Shown: positions 1-10,620 of the stretch, one piece after another
Position numbering within the stretch: the first letter of the stretch is position 1
Layout: each line of letters begins with the position of its first letter
NCBI GenBank assembly: GCA_021399435.1
Contig: JAJTUP010000049.1
Span: 310,001-374,000, forward strand
Length of the DNA stretch: 64,000 nucleotides
DNA from: Diaporthe sp. PMI_573
Taxonomy: Eukaryota; Ascomycota; Sordariomycetes; Diaporthales; Diaporthaceae
Direction of reading: 5' to 3'
Notes under the pieces: model-generated
Told to the model about the DNA's origin: nothing
Database searches by the model: none
Seen by the model: the letters and a program-made list of their open reading frames with translations, nothing else
Program-made: the position numbers and the translations under genes

Positions 1-900
1 GATGATTGTGTAAGTTCTGTCTTGTCCACCCCAAGATACTATACTTCTGGGTCGTTGGTTTTCTTCAGGTCGTGGACGAACTGTGTGGCTGACTTGAAAT
101 CTCTCCAAATACAGGTTGTTATGTAAAAAAAGAAAGGAAAAGGATGGCCTGGTTTGAGGATATCTTCCAGTGTTCTTGCCCACGCAACTTACATAGTCGC
201 CCTGATTTATCTGCCAGAGGTGGTAACGCGCATAGTCTTTTCCAAAGCATCGCGTGCGGGTCTTTTCTTGCTAGCCTGCTTGCTTACTTACCCGCTCTTT
301 GGTTGCGAGGACTGGCTGGCTGGATGGGATTGGTTGATTTGATATATCTCACACACCTGTTTCCCGCCCCCGCATCCTGCTTCTTGTTTGTTGTTTCTCT
401 TTGCTTCTTTTGTGTTGCTTTGAGATACCATACTATCAATACAACTAGGCAAGGCGAGGCAGGTTGGCGGCATATAACTAATGAAATGAACAATACAATA
501 TCTTCTCCGGAGTGCTGATGAAGTGACCCACGGGGATGGGTAGTGTGAGGTTTTGCGGGAGTTGTTACTGTTGGTGAGGCCGGGGTTGGTTGAAAGGTGC
601 TTGGGTGCTTTGTATACAGGTTGTGTTGTGTGACGGCAACGTCTTTGGTCGGTGTTAGAGTGGGTGGGTGAGGAGTTAGGTTCTTCTCCCGTGGCACTTG
701 ATCTGCGAATACACGGGCCCGGCACCAGGCAGCTGCCACTTGGCATTCAGGAGGAACGAAAGACTGGCTTATCAGATGCGAAATGAAGGGCTTCCTATCG
801 ATAAGTGAATTGAGGCTCTATGAGCTCGTCCGTCGGAGTCGTGCATGTGGAGCACCTACGTGTATCCTCCATCAACTCCGGCTGTCTCGCCCGGACATTT
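1..900. other. No confident gene; possible 5' leader of a minus-strand gene leaving the window
   Basis: The minus strand between about 740 and 100 is C/A-rich and G-poor, like a fungal 5' untranslated leader. It contains a good donor (GTAAGT, complement of about 294-299) and a possible acceptor near 85. This would fit a leader intron of a gene whose coding part lies left of the window. Long open frames on both strands here have poor composition and I do not accept them as genes. Confidence 0.15.
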
Positions 901-1918
901 TCAGAGATATTTGTGGACCACCAATTCAACGATATCGTCATCTCCTTGCGCTGCTGGCACTGATCGTATAACGTGGCTGCATCGACCCTGGGTTCTCAAA
1001 TGCCGCATGATGGACAGGACTTTGGTGGCGAAGATGGGGTCTTGGAAGAACCCAGGGTCTCCTTTAGTTACACAGGTGCAACTCTTGAGGTCAACGCCGT
1101 TGTCAGAGTCTGTTTTCTGACTTGGCACTTTGCCCTGTCTTGAAAATCGAGGGATCTAGTGTGTATGATGTCAATACGATGAGACTGCTCGATAGGTACC
1201 AAATATAAAAGACTGTACTATGTTGCTGCATTATCTACGGTAAAGACTGTGACCCTAGAACTGTGTCTCTTCAATGTTGTTGAAGACCTCCGATCAGGGC
1301 TGGGAAGCGCCATGATTACCCTAGGGTATCTAAGCCCCAGAGTTACTCTGGCCCAGACCAACACCCCCCCCCTTCTTCCGGGCTGTAACAGTATATAAGA
1401 TAAAAGAAACAACTCATAAGAGATTGGACATGAAAGAGTTCCAACCCGCCTCATTTATCCAGGTGTACTTCGACTGACCAGGTGTCCGAAGTGTCATCAG
1501 ATCTGCCCCTCTGGTGATTATCAGATTGCATTTGAGTTGTGGTTCCAATTGTGCCTATGTATATAGCAGGTCAGAATATCTTGCACAAGCAGGTTCTGGT
1601 TCTGAGCCGGGTTTCTAGCGGAAGGACATGACAAGTGATGTGCAATGAGAATCATGATGCCCTTCCACCTTGTATTGAATCACCAAACTCACCGTTCAGG
1701 TTGATAAGACCGATGTAAGACGAGAACTGGCCATTCATATAGTCGGCACCGGCGCTATTCTGCTGTTTGTTCGCCTTGTTACCACCAGCGGGGGTGATGG
1801 ATCCCGCGGCAGCACCAGCACCGGAAGAGGAGGACCTGGTTGACGTGTGTTTGGAACTTTTCTTCGTGGTTTTAGAGGCCATTTGTTTATGGCTGTGCGG
1901 TGTGGTTTTGGATGACAT
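901..1918 (-). CDS. Possible two-exon hypothetical protein
   Basis: Exon 1 runs 1918 to 1693. It starts at an ATG followed by a Lys/Ser/Thr-rich low-complexity segment and ends at a consensus donor (GTGAGT) in phase 1. The best phase-matched downstream exon is 1109 to 901, after an AACAG acceptor. It includes the stretch CTCVTKGDPGFFQDPIFATK and a stop. The joined product would be 144 aa. The implied intron of 583 bp is long for this genome, so the two exons may not belong together. No family is recognised and there is no signal peptide. Treat it as a low-confidence model built from coding texture and phase agreement only. Confidence 0.22.
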
Positions 1919-2174
1919 GATGAGGGTAAGTTGTACAAATTCTGGTCGGGGAAGACGGATAAAGCTCAGTGTAGAACAATCGTTCGTGTGTAGCCGTACT
2001 ACTGAACTTAGCAGCTGAAATGTAACTCGCTCTTCGAGATTCGGTTGGCAGTCTGAGTAGGGTATAGTCGATGGAAAGTTTGCGTTGCTCAAGTGTACCG
2101 CGATCTTAGACTAAATACTCTGTCAAACATTCTTGGATACAGTCGTGCCCCCGGATGCCTGTCCGACCGGACGG

Positions 2175-2217
2175 GCCGGTGAAGTTGTCGGCCTCAGGTT
2201 CATTATTTTTCACCGGC
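2175..2217. repeat. 9-bp inverted repeat, 25-bp loop
   Basis: GCCGGTGAA at 2175-2183 is matched by its exact reverse complement TTCACCGGC at 2209-2217. It sits in a CCGG-rich stretch upstream of the secreted-protein gene. It could be a hairpin or a paired site for a zinc binuclear regulator. This is inference only. Confidence 0.5.
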
Positions 2218-2271
2218 GCGTCCGGTCAAGGACGGTCCAATACCTGTGCGTCCGGTGAAGGGATGCCCAAT
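2218..2271. repeat. Imperfect tandem repeat, 24-bp units at 30-bp period
   Basis: Positions 2218-2241 and 2248-2271 share 19 of 24 bases, including GCGTCCGGT at the start and CCAAT at the end. It abuts the inverted repeat at 2175-2217. Confidence 0.5.
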
Positions 2272-2563
2272 GAGGTATGATATTGGAACAAAATAGACAG
2301 GCTGTCAGCCTCGCCGACCGAGCTCCGGCCTTTGACCGTTCACATGACCGGTCACCTCCCAAGCGGACTCTTCTATGGGCTTCTTCTTGTTCTTCTTCTT
2401 CTTTGTTATCACATGTCTTGGTATTTCCAAATATTACCTATTCCTGGAGACTCCTGGTGACACACTCAAGTAGATCTGTTCCTTCTGTTCTACCATGGTA
2501 GAGATAAGGCAGAAGTTGTGTCCCTTGTAAAGCTTGGCTGGGTTGAATTTGATAGATCGTCAG

Positions 2564-3140
2564 GGCATCGTAACCTTCAACAAGACCTTTGCCGAGGCGC
2601 ACCTGGTCAAATTTGAGGGACCCGTGCTCGAATTTGAGGCTGAGTCCTCCTCCGAACTCTCCACCAGGGCCACCGGCAATGTCTACGTCTGCATAAACGC
2701 CTGGTGGCAGCCGGCGTGCACGCTCCTGCACTGGACCAACGATGTGTGCGGTAAGTATTGCAAACCGGTTGTATTATGAATTATTCCAATCTGTCTCGGG
2801 AGGGGAAACCACGTCATAAGGCTTGGACCTTCACAGCACAACTCCACCGCCCCTTTTGTAACCATAATTCTTCAACAATATCTGCGCCTACCCTGCCCCT
2901 TCCCGGTAGCGCAATGGCGACATGGCTGACTGAATATGCGCAGCGACTTTCGTGAACCCCTGGGAGGACAGCATCAGCTCGTGGGGGCCTGACCCAGGCG
3001 TGACCTGCCACGTCTACGAGCGGCGCAACTGCGACGACAGCAGCCGCAAGATCTACAACATTGGGAACCCTGGCATCTCCAACCTAGGTGACTTTGATTT
3101 CAACGACATCATCAGCTCCGCGCGCTGCTGGTATTGGTAA
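2564..3140 (+). CDS. Secreted-type small protein, 5' exon unresolved
   Basis: Two exons are clear. The first, about 2564-2750, follows a CAG acceptor and ends at GTAAGT in phase 1. The second, 2944-3140, follows a CAG acceptor and ends with a stop. The visible product is about 128 aa, with the segment GNVYVCINAWWQPAC, then WTNDVC, PWEDSISSWGPDPGVTCHVY, RRNC and a C-terminal RCWYW. This pattern of aromatic residues, cysteines and a 'SISSWGPDPGVTC' block resembles small secreted beta/gamma-crystallin-like proteins of filamentous fungi. That is a family impression, not a search result. I found no ATG in frame, so the signal peptide must come from an upstream exon, or the gene has lost its 5' end. 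The intron 2751-2943 is 193 bp. Confidence 0.55.
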
Positions 3141-3423
3141 TGGGATATGGCTGAGTCGGACATGGGTCTCATATTCCTCATGATGAACCAGGAACTGACG
3201 ACGACAGTGTTCTTATATGAGTGTTCCCATCTATTCTTTTCTAGTCTCACACAACTGTGAGAGAGGGTCACTTTATCTACCTATTTAAATCAAACCAGCT
3301 TGGAATTTTTGTTGCGCGGCACATGTGGGTTATAAAGACGATTGCTTTCCATGAATATTACTGTCATGCTTAACTCCCTTATGTTTTCCATGGAAACTCT
3401 TTGAATAGTATAAGATATGTATA
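3141..3423. other. Intergenic, nothing seen
   Basis: AT-rich spacer after the secreted-protein gene. No open frame with coding texture was recognised. Confidence 0.5.
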
Positions 3424-3765
3424 TCAAGCTGACGAGGGTTCGTCCAGCAATTTACTTGTCTTGATTGCGTTTAGCGGGCCAGCTTTCCACAATTCGATAC
3501 AGTGTGGACACGCGTGTACGACCATGCGCCCTATGTCGTGATTTCGCCGCCACCGCATACATAGTCGGTCAACATGTGGGTCTGTTTTTGGAGCCCACAT
3601 ACATTCGGACATTTGCGGACATTTAACCAGGCTGTGAAAGTACTCTTTCCTTAGATGCCGAGATTTAACCAGAGCATCACATTGTTCAATCCACGCAGAT
3701 TTGGCCGATCCAACGGTCGAACAACGCTCTGCGAAGTCCCATTTTTATGTCGACTTCTCGGACAT
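3424..3765 (-). pseudogene. Small Cys/His-rich protein with in-frame stop at codon 7
   Basis: On the minus strand an ATG at 3765 is followed by SEKST and then TAA (complement of 3745-3747). The same frame then stays open for 106 codons to a TGA at 3424. The open part has strong protein texture: KWDFAERCSTVG, CPQMSEC, DPHVDRLCMRWRRNHD and VHACPHC. Spaced CxxxxxC, H, C and CxxC groups suggest a small zinc-binding protein. No named family is claimed. A single C-to-T change would explain the stop, because CAA would become TAA. Otherwise the true start is in an unseen upstream exon. I favour a decayed gene because ATG, stop and open frame are all in register. Confidence 0.4.
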
Positions 3766-4133
3766 TTCGATCATTACTAACATGTCCTTGCGCCTTGCTT
3801 GATAATGTCTTCTTCACAACCAACGCCTCCTGTGGCTGCACGGTTTGTAATGGTCACCTAATAAATAGTTATCTCCCTTGTCCAATATGAAGATGTTGGT
3901 CCCAGTAGCAACGCCAGTCCTTTCTCTGTGGGCACAGCTATTCTGGCTGTGGGATCATACTGCCTTTTGGTTGACAGAATTAATTGGACAGTGTACCTTG
4001 GCAGATACCAGAAGGACAAATGAGTTCAGACATGGTGTGTAGCTGCGTCTTGTATTTTACTCTTTCCAGCTGGCAGCACGTGCATGATCCATCGCATGTA
4101 GAAACACAGGCTGATACGAATTTGAATATGTAG
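3766..4133. other. Region that should hold the ABC transporter 5' exon; none recognised
   Basis: Short ATG-led frames occur at about 3807 (MSSSQPTPPVAAR) and 3889 (tryptophan-rich, about 50 codons). Neither joins the first clear ABC exon in phase with a family-like N-terminus. The last three bases (TAG, 4131-4133) form a plausible acceptor for the exon starting at 4134. Confidence 0.35.
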
Positions 4134-7100
4134 GAATTGCCAAGCTATCGACCCGACGGCCGCGCCTTAGGTATCCTATTTCAAGATGTCGATATCTGGG
4201 GCACCGCAGCCGGCGAGTCCCGTGCCGAAGACGTGCTCGCCATCTTCGAAAACATCCTCATCAGATGGCCGACGAAGCTGTTCCGGCAGGTAATAGGGCG
4301 ACCACTACACTCAACCCGGAGACTGGTCCACGGCGCGACCGGCGTCATCCCGCCGGGACAGACACTCCTTGTGCTGGGGCGGCCGGGGGCAGGCTGCTCG
4401 ACGCTCCTCAAGGTGCTGGCCAACCAGCGCGGGTCCTTCACCAGCGTGGACGGCACCGTGCAGTACGGCGGCATCTCCGCGGCCGATATGGCGCGGCACC
4501 ACGGGTCCGAGGTCATCTACAACGCCGAGGACGACGTGCACTTCCCGACGCTCAGCGTGGCGCACACGATGGCGTTCGCCCTGAAGCTGCGCAAGCCGCG
4601 GCGGCTGAAGGGCGAGCCCGACGCACAGTTTGCGAGGCGCATGGCGGGCCGGATCCTGGGTGCCCTCGGGATCGGCCACACGGCCGACACGGTGGTGGGC
4701 GATGCCTTTGTGCGCGGCGTGTCGGGCGGCGAGCGCAAGAGGGTCAGCCTCGCTGAGGTGCTGGCTGCCGCGCCGGCGGTTGTGTGCTGGGATAATCCGC
4801 TGCGAGGCCTCGACAGCTCGTCGGCGCTGGCGTTCCTGCGGCTTCTCAGGGCCATGTCTGATGCGACGGGGATGGTCAATGTCGTCACGGCGTATCAGAT
4901 ATCCGAGACCATCTACCGCGAGTGCTTCGACCGCGTGCTTGTGCTGTATGAGGGTCGCGTGGTATACTCGGGGCGTGCTGGGGATGAAGCAAAGGAGTAC
5001 TTCACCAAGTACCTGGGTTTCCACTGTCCCATGCGGCAGACCACGCCCGACTTCCTCTCTGCCGTCACCTCACCCGAGGAGCAGCGTGTCGTTGACGGGT
5101 TCCAGCCTCGGCCTCCTCTTGACCCGGATGGTCTTGCAGAAGCTTTCCGGCGCAGCCCTCAGCACCAGACCCTCCAGGAGGATGTGCAATATTTCCGTGA
5201 GAACACAGCAAAAGACGAGACCAATACCGCGAGCTTCCAGGCCGAGTTCAATGCCACCAAGGACCCCCTGAGCCCCAAGTCCTCGCCCACGGTGCGCAGC
5301 CCACACACGCAGCTCCTGGCCGCCATATTCCGGTACTACCAGCTCGCCTGGGGTGGCCGACGCGACCTGCTGACCGTTCTCGCCCTAAACGTGACCAACG
5401 CCCTCATACTGGGGGCAGCATACCGCGGGGCCCCGCCGACCAGCAACACGGGGGCCTTCCAACGCAGCGGCGGCGTCTTCTTCGCCCTCATCTTCTTCGC
5501 CCTCAACGCGCTGTCCGAGACGGGAAGGGCGGTGCGCACGAGGCCCGTCCTGCGCAAGCACCACGGGCTGGGGATGCTCAGCCCTGGTATTGCGGCCGCG
5601 GCGACTACGGTGGCTGATTTGCCTGTTTGCCTTGCGCAGACGATTTGCTTTACGGTTCCGTATTATTTTCTCATGGGCGAGCCGATCTCTGCGGGGGGTT
5701 ACTGGTTCTTCGAACTGGTTGTCTTCGTCACCTATGCGGCGTGCATGGCTGTGTTTCGCCTGCTGGGTGCCGCGGCGCCGAATGTGCCTGTGGCGCTGAT
5801 GCTTGGTGGTGCGGCCATGCCTGTCTTGTTGTTGTACTCTGGGTATGCGCCGCCGTGGCCGACTCAGCTGGGATGGGGATCTTGGATCCGGTGGATCAGT
5901 CCGAATCCTTATGGTCTGGAGGCGCTGATGGGATTCGAGTTCTCGGATATTACTCTGGAGTGTGGGCAAGACGAGTTGGTCCCGAGTGGCCCAGGTTACG
6001 AGGTGAATATCTCCTTCTCTAGCCTTGATTCCCTGTCCTTGTTTCTCATGTGCTGATGATGACTAACAACTCCCAGAACATAACAATCGCCAACCAGGGC
6101 TGTCCTATCCCGGGAAGCACTGCAGGAGTGGCGTCTGTGCCGGGATCTCAATACCTCTCAGCCCAGTTTAATTACTTCCCGAGCGACGCATGGAGGAATT
6201 TTGGTATTATTCTGTGCTTCTGGCTCGGATATACAATCCTGCAAGGCCTGGCTCAGAGTTACATGACAAAACGCGGCGAGGGCAACGTTGCCGGCCGTGT
6301 GTACAAGCGAGGCGCCTTGATTCCTGGGGAGACCGAGGGAGTGGCCCAAAAGTCAGAGAAGCAGCTTGATGTAGAGGCGCAGTCGCGTTCTCCGTCACTC
6401 ATGGGCCAGGGGCGCCTGAATGATTCGAGTGGTTCGATTACCCAGGTCGAGGATGGCGTACTATCTGTGAATTTCGATGCCAAGGTAGGTCCTAAGATCA
6501 ACTTATCTCGAAGATGTTGCATTGGCAGCTGACAGACTCAGGCTTCGTTCACCTTCTCCAACATCTCCTACCAGGTCAGCACCAGTGACGGCCCACGGAC
6601 CCTGCTCAACGCGGTCAGCGGCTACGTCAAGCCCGGCCAGCTGACGGCCCTGATGGGTGTATCAGGCGCCGGCAAGACGACCCTCCTCGACACGCTGGCG
6701 CAGAGGAAGAACGACGGCACCGTCTCGGGCGACATGAGGCTCGGCGGGTGCTCCGTGGTCGGCGTCGGCAAGACCTTCTCGCAGGCGTGCGGGTTCTGCA
6801 TGCAGCAGGACGTCCACGACCCGGGTACGACGGTCCGTGAGGCTCTCGTCTTCTCCGCCATGATGCGCCGCCCTGCGAGCGTGCCCGAGGCAGAGAAGCT
6901 GGCCCACGTCGACAGGGTGGTGGGACTTCTGGCGCTGGGGCCTATAGCAGACGCCCTCGTCGGCACGCCGGGCGAGGCGGGTGGCCTTGGTGTCGAGGAG
7001 CGCAAGCGGCTTACCATCGGCGTGGAGCTGGCCGCCGCCCCATCTGCGCTGCTGTTTCTCGACGAGCCGACCTCGGGTCTCGATAGTCAGGCCGCCTACT

Positions 7101-8431
7101 CGCTCGTGCGGTTCTTGCAGGACGTCGCCGCGTCCGGGGTTCCGATCGTCTGCACTATCCACCAGCCGTCGGCTGTCATATTCGACATGTTTGACCATGT
7201 CTTGTTGCTGGCACCCGGAGGAAGGACCGTCTACTTCGGCGAGACTGGCGACAACTCGGGTACGGTGGTGGACTACTTCGCCCGGAACGGCGTGGCCATG
7301 GACATCACAGCCAACCCAGCCGAGTTCATCCTCGAGATCGTCGCCGACCCGGCGATGGCGGATGAGTGGACCCAACGGTGGAATGACTCCGTTGAGAACC
7401 AAAAGGTTATGCAGCAGATTGAAGCCATTAACAGCCACCCGTCCCAGGCAGACCTAGAGCCTCACTCGCTCCCCTTCCTCACCCAGCTCGCCCTCCTCAC
7501 CAGCCGCCACGCCACCTCGGTCTGGCGCGACGGCTTCTACAGCTTCAGCCGGCTGGCTAAGACCATATTCATGGCCCTCTTCATCTCCTTCAGCTTCTTC
7601 ATGCCTGCCCACACCCTACAGGGCGTACAGAACCGCATCTTGATCATGCTTCTGCTCCAGTGGATCGTCCCCGCCACCGCGGCCGACCTACAGACAGTCT
7701 GGTACGCCAAATGGGCGCTCTTCACGGCTCGCGAGTGGTCGGGTGTTGGCTACAGCCCCATCGCCCTCTGCGCCGCCCTCGTGGCCATCGAGGTGCCTCT
7801 TGCTCTGGTGATGTACACGATAGCATTCCTCTGCAGCTGGTTCACGGTCGGGCTCGGGTCCGCCGGGTTTGGGTACCTTTGCTTCGTGGCGCTGGGAATC
7901 TTCGGCATCGGGTTCCCCTTTGCCGTCGCCAGTTTCTGTGCTGGGGAGGAGGTCGCTGGCTACGCCAACAGCCTCGTGTGGTGCGTCATGGCCACGTTTG
8001 GAGGCATCGCCATTCCCCACGCGGGAATGAACGGCTTCTACCGACCATGGCTCTTCTGGGCTGATCCCATGCGGTACTGGCTGGGTGCTACGGTGTCGGC
8101 GGCTCTTCATGGGGTGCCTGTTCACTGTTCTGATGCTGACATGACCTCTCTGAGCCCGCCGGCTGGCATGACGTGTGGTGAGTACCTGGGCGAGTACTTG
8201 GGCCGTATGCCTGGCTACCTCAAAGACCCGAGCGCCGTTGACAGCTGTGCATTCTGTCCTTACAGCGTGGGCGACGAGTACGCGGCACAATTTGAGTTCT
8301 ACTACTCGGACCGATGGAGGGACTGGGGCGTCTTTGCTGCGTTCTGTGTCAGCACCCTGGCCATCGCCTTTGTGGTGAGCTGGTTGAGATACGGAGGATG
8401 GCTGAGAGTAGCCTTCGCGAAGACTCAGTAA
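4134..8431 (+). CDS. PDR-type ABCG full transporter, N-terminus not found
   Basis: This is a plasma-membrane drug or metabolite efflux pump of the fungal pleiotropic drug resistance family, with layout NBD-TMD-NBD-TMD. Exons are 4134-6002, 6077-6484 and 6542-8431, all joined in phase 0, giving 1388 visible residues. NBD1 has the PDR-specific Walker A GRPGAGCST (about residue 82), signature VSGGERKR and Walker B-like WDNPLRGLDSSSAL. NBD2 has the canonical Walker A GVSGAGKTT (about 798), a degenerate signature LGVEERKRLTIG, Walker B LLFLDEPTSGLDS and switch His in TIHQPSA. This asymmetry is normal for PDR pumps. Two hydrophobic six-helix blocks follow the NBDs. The frame is closed by TAG at 4131-4133, which may be an acceptor. 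The usual N-terminal extension of roughly 100 residues before NBD1 was not found. The gene may be 5'-truncated or have a divergent first exon. Confidence 0.9.
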
Positions 8432-8733
8432 GCAAGATGGTTCCTGAGACCTAGGTATGGCAAATAGAGGATGCCCACGCCCTTCTCGCAGTTGTGGAGC
8501 CGGATGCAGCAGCAGGGTACATTTACCGGCTTGTTCCAACGAATCAAATATTTGGCCCTGGTGACGCACAAGGGAGGGGTACATCTCGGTGAGGGTGCAG
8601 TGGCGGTGGCTTTATGCACGTCAGCCACAGAGCTCGTGGAGAGACGTGATCACTTAAACACTGCAGCCCGTTTCCAAGTTGGTCTATATGACTGCATATT
8701 GATTCGTCAACATTCTGTCGACCCAGGTTGAAA
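8432..8733. other. Intergenic between ABC pump and unknown gene
   Basis: Spacer of about 300 bp holding the 3' flank of the ABC gene and the promoter of the next plus-strand gene. No distinct element was recognised. Confidence 0.4.
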
Positions 8734-10017
8734 ATGACCAACTCATCTTCCTCAGAGGTCATCACGCATGAAACAGCAGCACCGGCCACGATGGCTTTCA
8801 TAGACGCAGGCACTACACCCGCTTTACGAGGCGTTCCACTTAATGATTGTTGGAAGATTAGGGACCAGTTGCCGACAGACAAGCAGAAGCACGCAACCGT
8901 CTACCTCGTACTCGACAAGGCTGGTCTGCCAGTAGAGAATCTCGAGGCGCATGCTTTTGCTTTGGATGGTACTCAGCCAAAGGTTCGCAAGCACCGGCTC
9001 CGATGTATCAAGAGGATGACGACCCGCACAAAGCTGGAAATCAGGGTTCGAGATGTTGCCATCATCGTCATCTCTACGTCGCCGAGTACCGACTCCGAAA
9101 CTTCAGAGAAGGATGAGATGATCGACGGACCAATGGCGAGAGGAAATGGCCTCAAGTCCGACAGGAAGGCCGCAAAAAAGACGCCCTACAAGCAGCAGTC
9201 GGCACGCATCCGGCAAAGGGAGAGGCGAAAGGCCAGGCGATCTGAATCAGTAGAGCAGCATCCCAACACGGCGTACAGCAAACACAATGGGACGAGGACA
9301 GCATATTGGGATGACATACAGACAGGCTATATGGCATTCTTGAATTTATACTGGATAATTCTTACCGAAGAAGTTACCAGGGGGGAGGTATTTCCGTTTA
9401 ATTGGTACATCAAGTTGACGGGCAGTGAATCCCTTTACAGGACACTAGTAAACCTACCCGACGCATTTTTCGAGGCACTAGAGGAATACTTTAAGGAGAC
9501 CTTTAAGCTGGACTGGCCTTCAGACATGGAATCATATCTCAAAGGCCAACAAGGGGCAATGATTTCACTGAAGCGCCAGCTGGCCCGATTGCCGAGCGCC
9601 GAGAAGTACCACCACGACAAGCTGGGCACATTGAACCGAGAGCAGATGCAATATCAGAAAGATTCGGAAAAATGGCAACAGATCGAGTTCGGACCGAAAG
9701 TGGAGGCAGTTTTGCAATGTCAAATTGTGGCTCAAGCAAGAACAGTCCTGCCCCAAATCGTGGAGTTCCGGAAGGCTCATATCAAGGACATCAAGCTGAG
9801 GTGTTGGCAAGCTTTCTATGAGTTGGCCTCTGCGGAAATGCAAGAGGAACGTGAGAGAATTATGCGTAGCATGGCTCAGTATGAAGCATGGGCACAAACC
9901 GTCTCCCCTCAAGTTGTGTTTCGCTCACACGCGAAATTGTTGATGCATTTGGAAGAGGCAATGATTGAATTGACGGGATTCGATCAAATTCACTTCTCGC
10001 AGCAACTTACAATGTAA
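8734..10017 (+). CDS. Unknown 427-aa protein, single exon
   Basis: Start taken at the ATG at 8734. The frame also runs three codons upstream without another ATG. The product has no recognised domain. The N-terminal third (to about residue 115) contains LPTDKQKHATVYLVLDKAG and alternating beta-like segments. It is followed by a Lys/Arg-rich stretch near residues 140-175 (RQRERRKARR) that could serve as a nuclear localisation signal. The C-terminal half is charged and helical, with Gln/Glu/Arg-rich runs suggesting coiled coil. No signal peptide or membrane segment. It lies 300 bp downstream of the ABC gene on the same strand, but nothing in the sequence links them functionally. Confidence 0.55.
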   Translation: MTNSSSSEVITHETAAPATMAFIDAGTTPALRGVPLNDCWKIRDQLPTDKQKHATVYLVLDKAGLPVENLEAHAFALDGTQPKVRKHRLRCIKRMTTRTKLEIRVRDVAIIVISTSPSTDSETSEKDEMIDGPMARGNGLKSDRKAAKKTPYKQQSARIRQRERRKARRSESVEQHPNTAYSKHNGTRTAYWDDIQTGYMAFLNLYWIILTEEVTRGEVFPFNWYIKLTGSESLYRTLVNLPDAFFEALEEYFKETFKLDWPSDMESYLKGQQGAMISLKRQLARLPSAEKYHHDKLGTLNREQMQYQKDSEKWQQIEFGPKVEAVLQCQIVAQARTVLPQIVEFRKAHIKDIKLRCWQAFYELASAEMQEERERIMRSMAQYEAWAQTVSPQVVFRSHAKLLMHLEEAMIELTGFDQIHFSQQLTM

Positions 10018-10620
10018 CACAAGATGTCTCGAGCAAGAAAAGAAAAGATGGGAAAAAAGAAAACCAAATAAAAAAACTCGCAAGACGATGCTCCGTCCTG
10101 CAGCAACGAGGGCGCAAGTTGGCTGTAAAAAAATGTTGATTACCACTATAGCGTGAGTTGCCTAATGAAAAGAAAGAAAGAAACGAAATGGCCTCGAAGT
10201 GGTTTTGTAGGCCAGTTGGCACGGTAAGATAGGCCATGTCAATGGACACAGTGGGTCCTGTGGGCATTCAGCCCTACAGCCCTGACACCCCCCCCTAGTA
10301 GGATATGTATACAGAAAATTAATGTCATTGCTTAAAACGCCAAGAGCCTGAGAGGGCAGCATATCTAATAGCTAGCCCCGGCTATTGAGGGTGTGTGATC
10401 TCGGCGAGGCCTTGCTTAGCCTTGACGGCGTCCACGAAGTCATCTCTTCAGGTGATATGTTGCCAACTCATCCAAAGAAATATGTCCAAAGACCACACGG
10501 TGTGAGGATCACTCATCAATGTACTTGAAACTGTCTGTTCGCGCACGCATAAACTCGCCAGAAACGTAGAGATGCTGATCAGTGGTAGACATAAACATCC
10601 TCTACTGTGTCTCCGACCCA
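10018..10620. other. Intergenic between convergent genes
   Basis: An A-rich tail follows the plus-strand gene and then the 3' flank of the minus-strand zinc-finger gene. Open frames here are shadows. No further gene seen. Confidence 0.4.

Larger units (their letters stand above)
1919..2563. other. Intergenic; repeat-bearing, CCGG-rich
   Basis: No gene is accepted here, although the missing first exon of the secreted-protein gene at 2564 may lie in it. The stretch 2155-2275 is rich in CCGG and carries an inverted repeat and an imperfect tandem repeat, listed separately. An ATG at 2375 followed by a phenylalanine-rich hydrophobic run could be part of that missing exon, but no splice in the right phase was found. 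Confidence 0.3.

Noticed and set aside
284..746. Long minus-strand open frames of about 150 codons
   Set aside because: Low-complexity Thr/Pro/Ser content from a C/A-rich leader-like sequence, two overlapping frames equally open, and no splice logic. More likely untranslated leader.
4265..5270. Long alternative frames inside the ABC transporter
   Set aside because: GC-rich coding sequence leaves other frames open by composition. The ABC reading has all family motifs.
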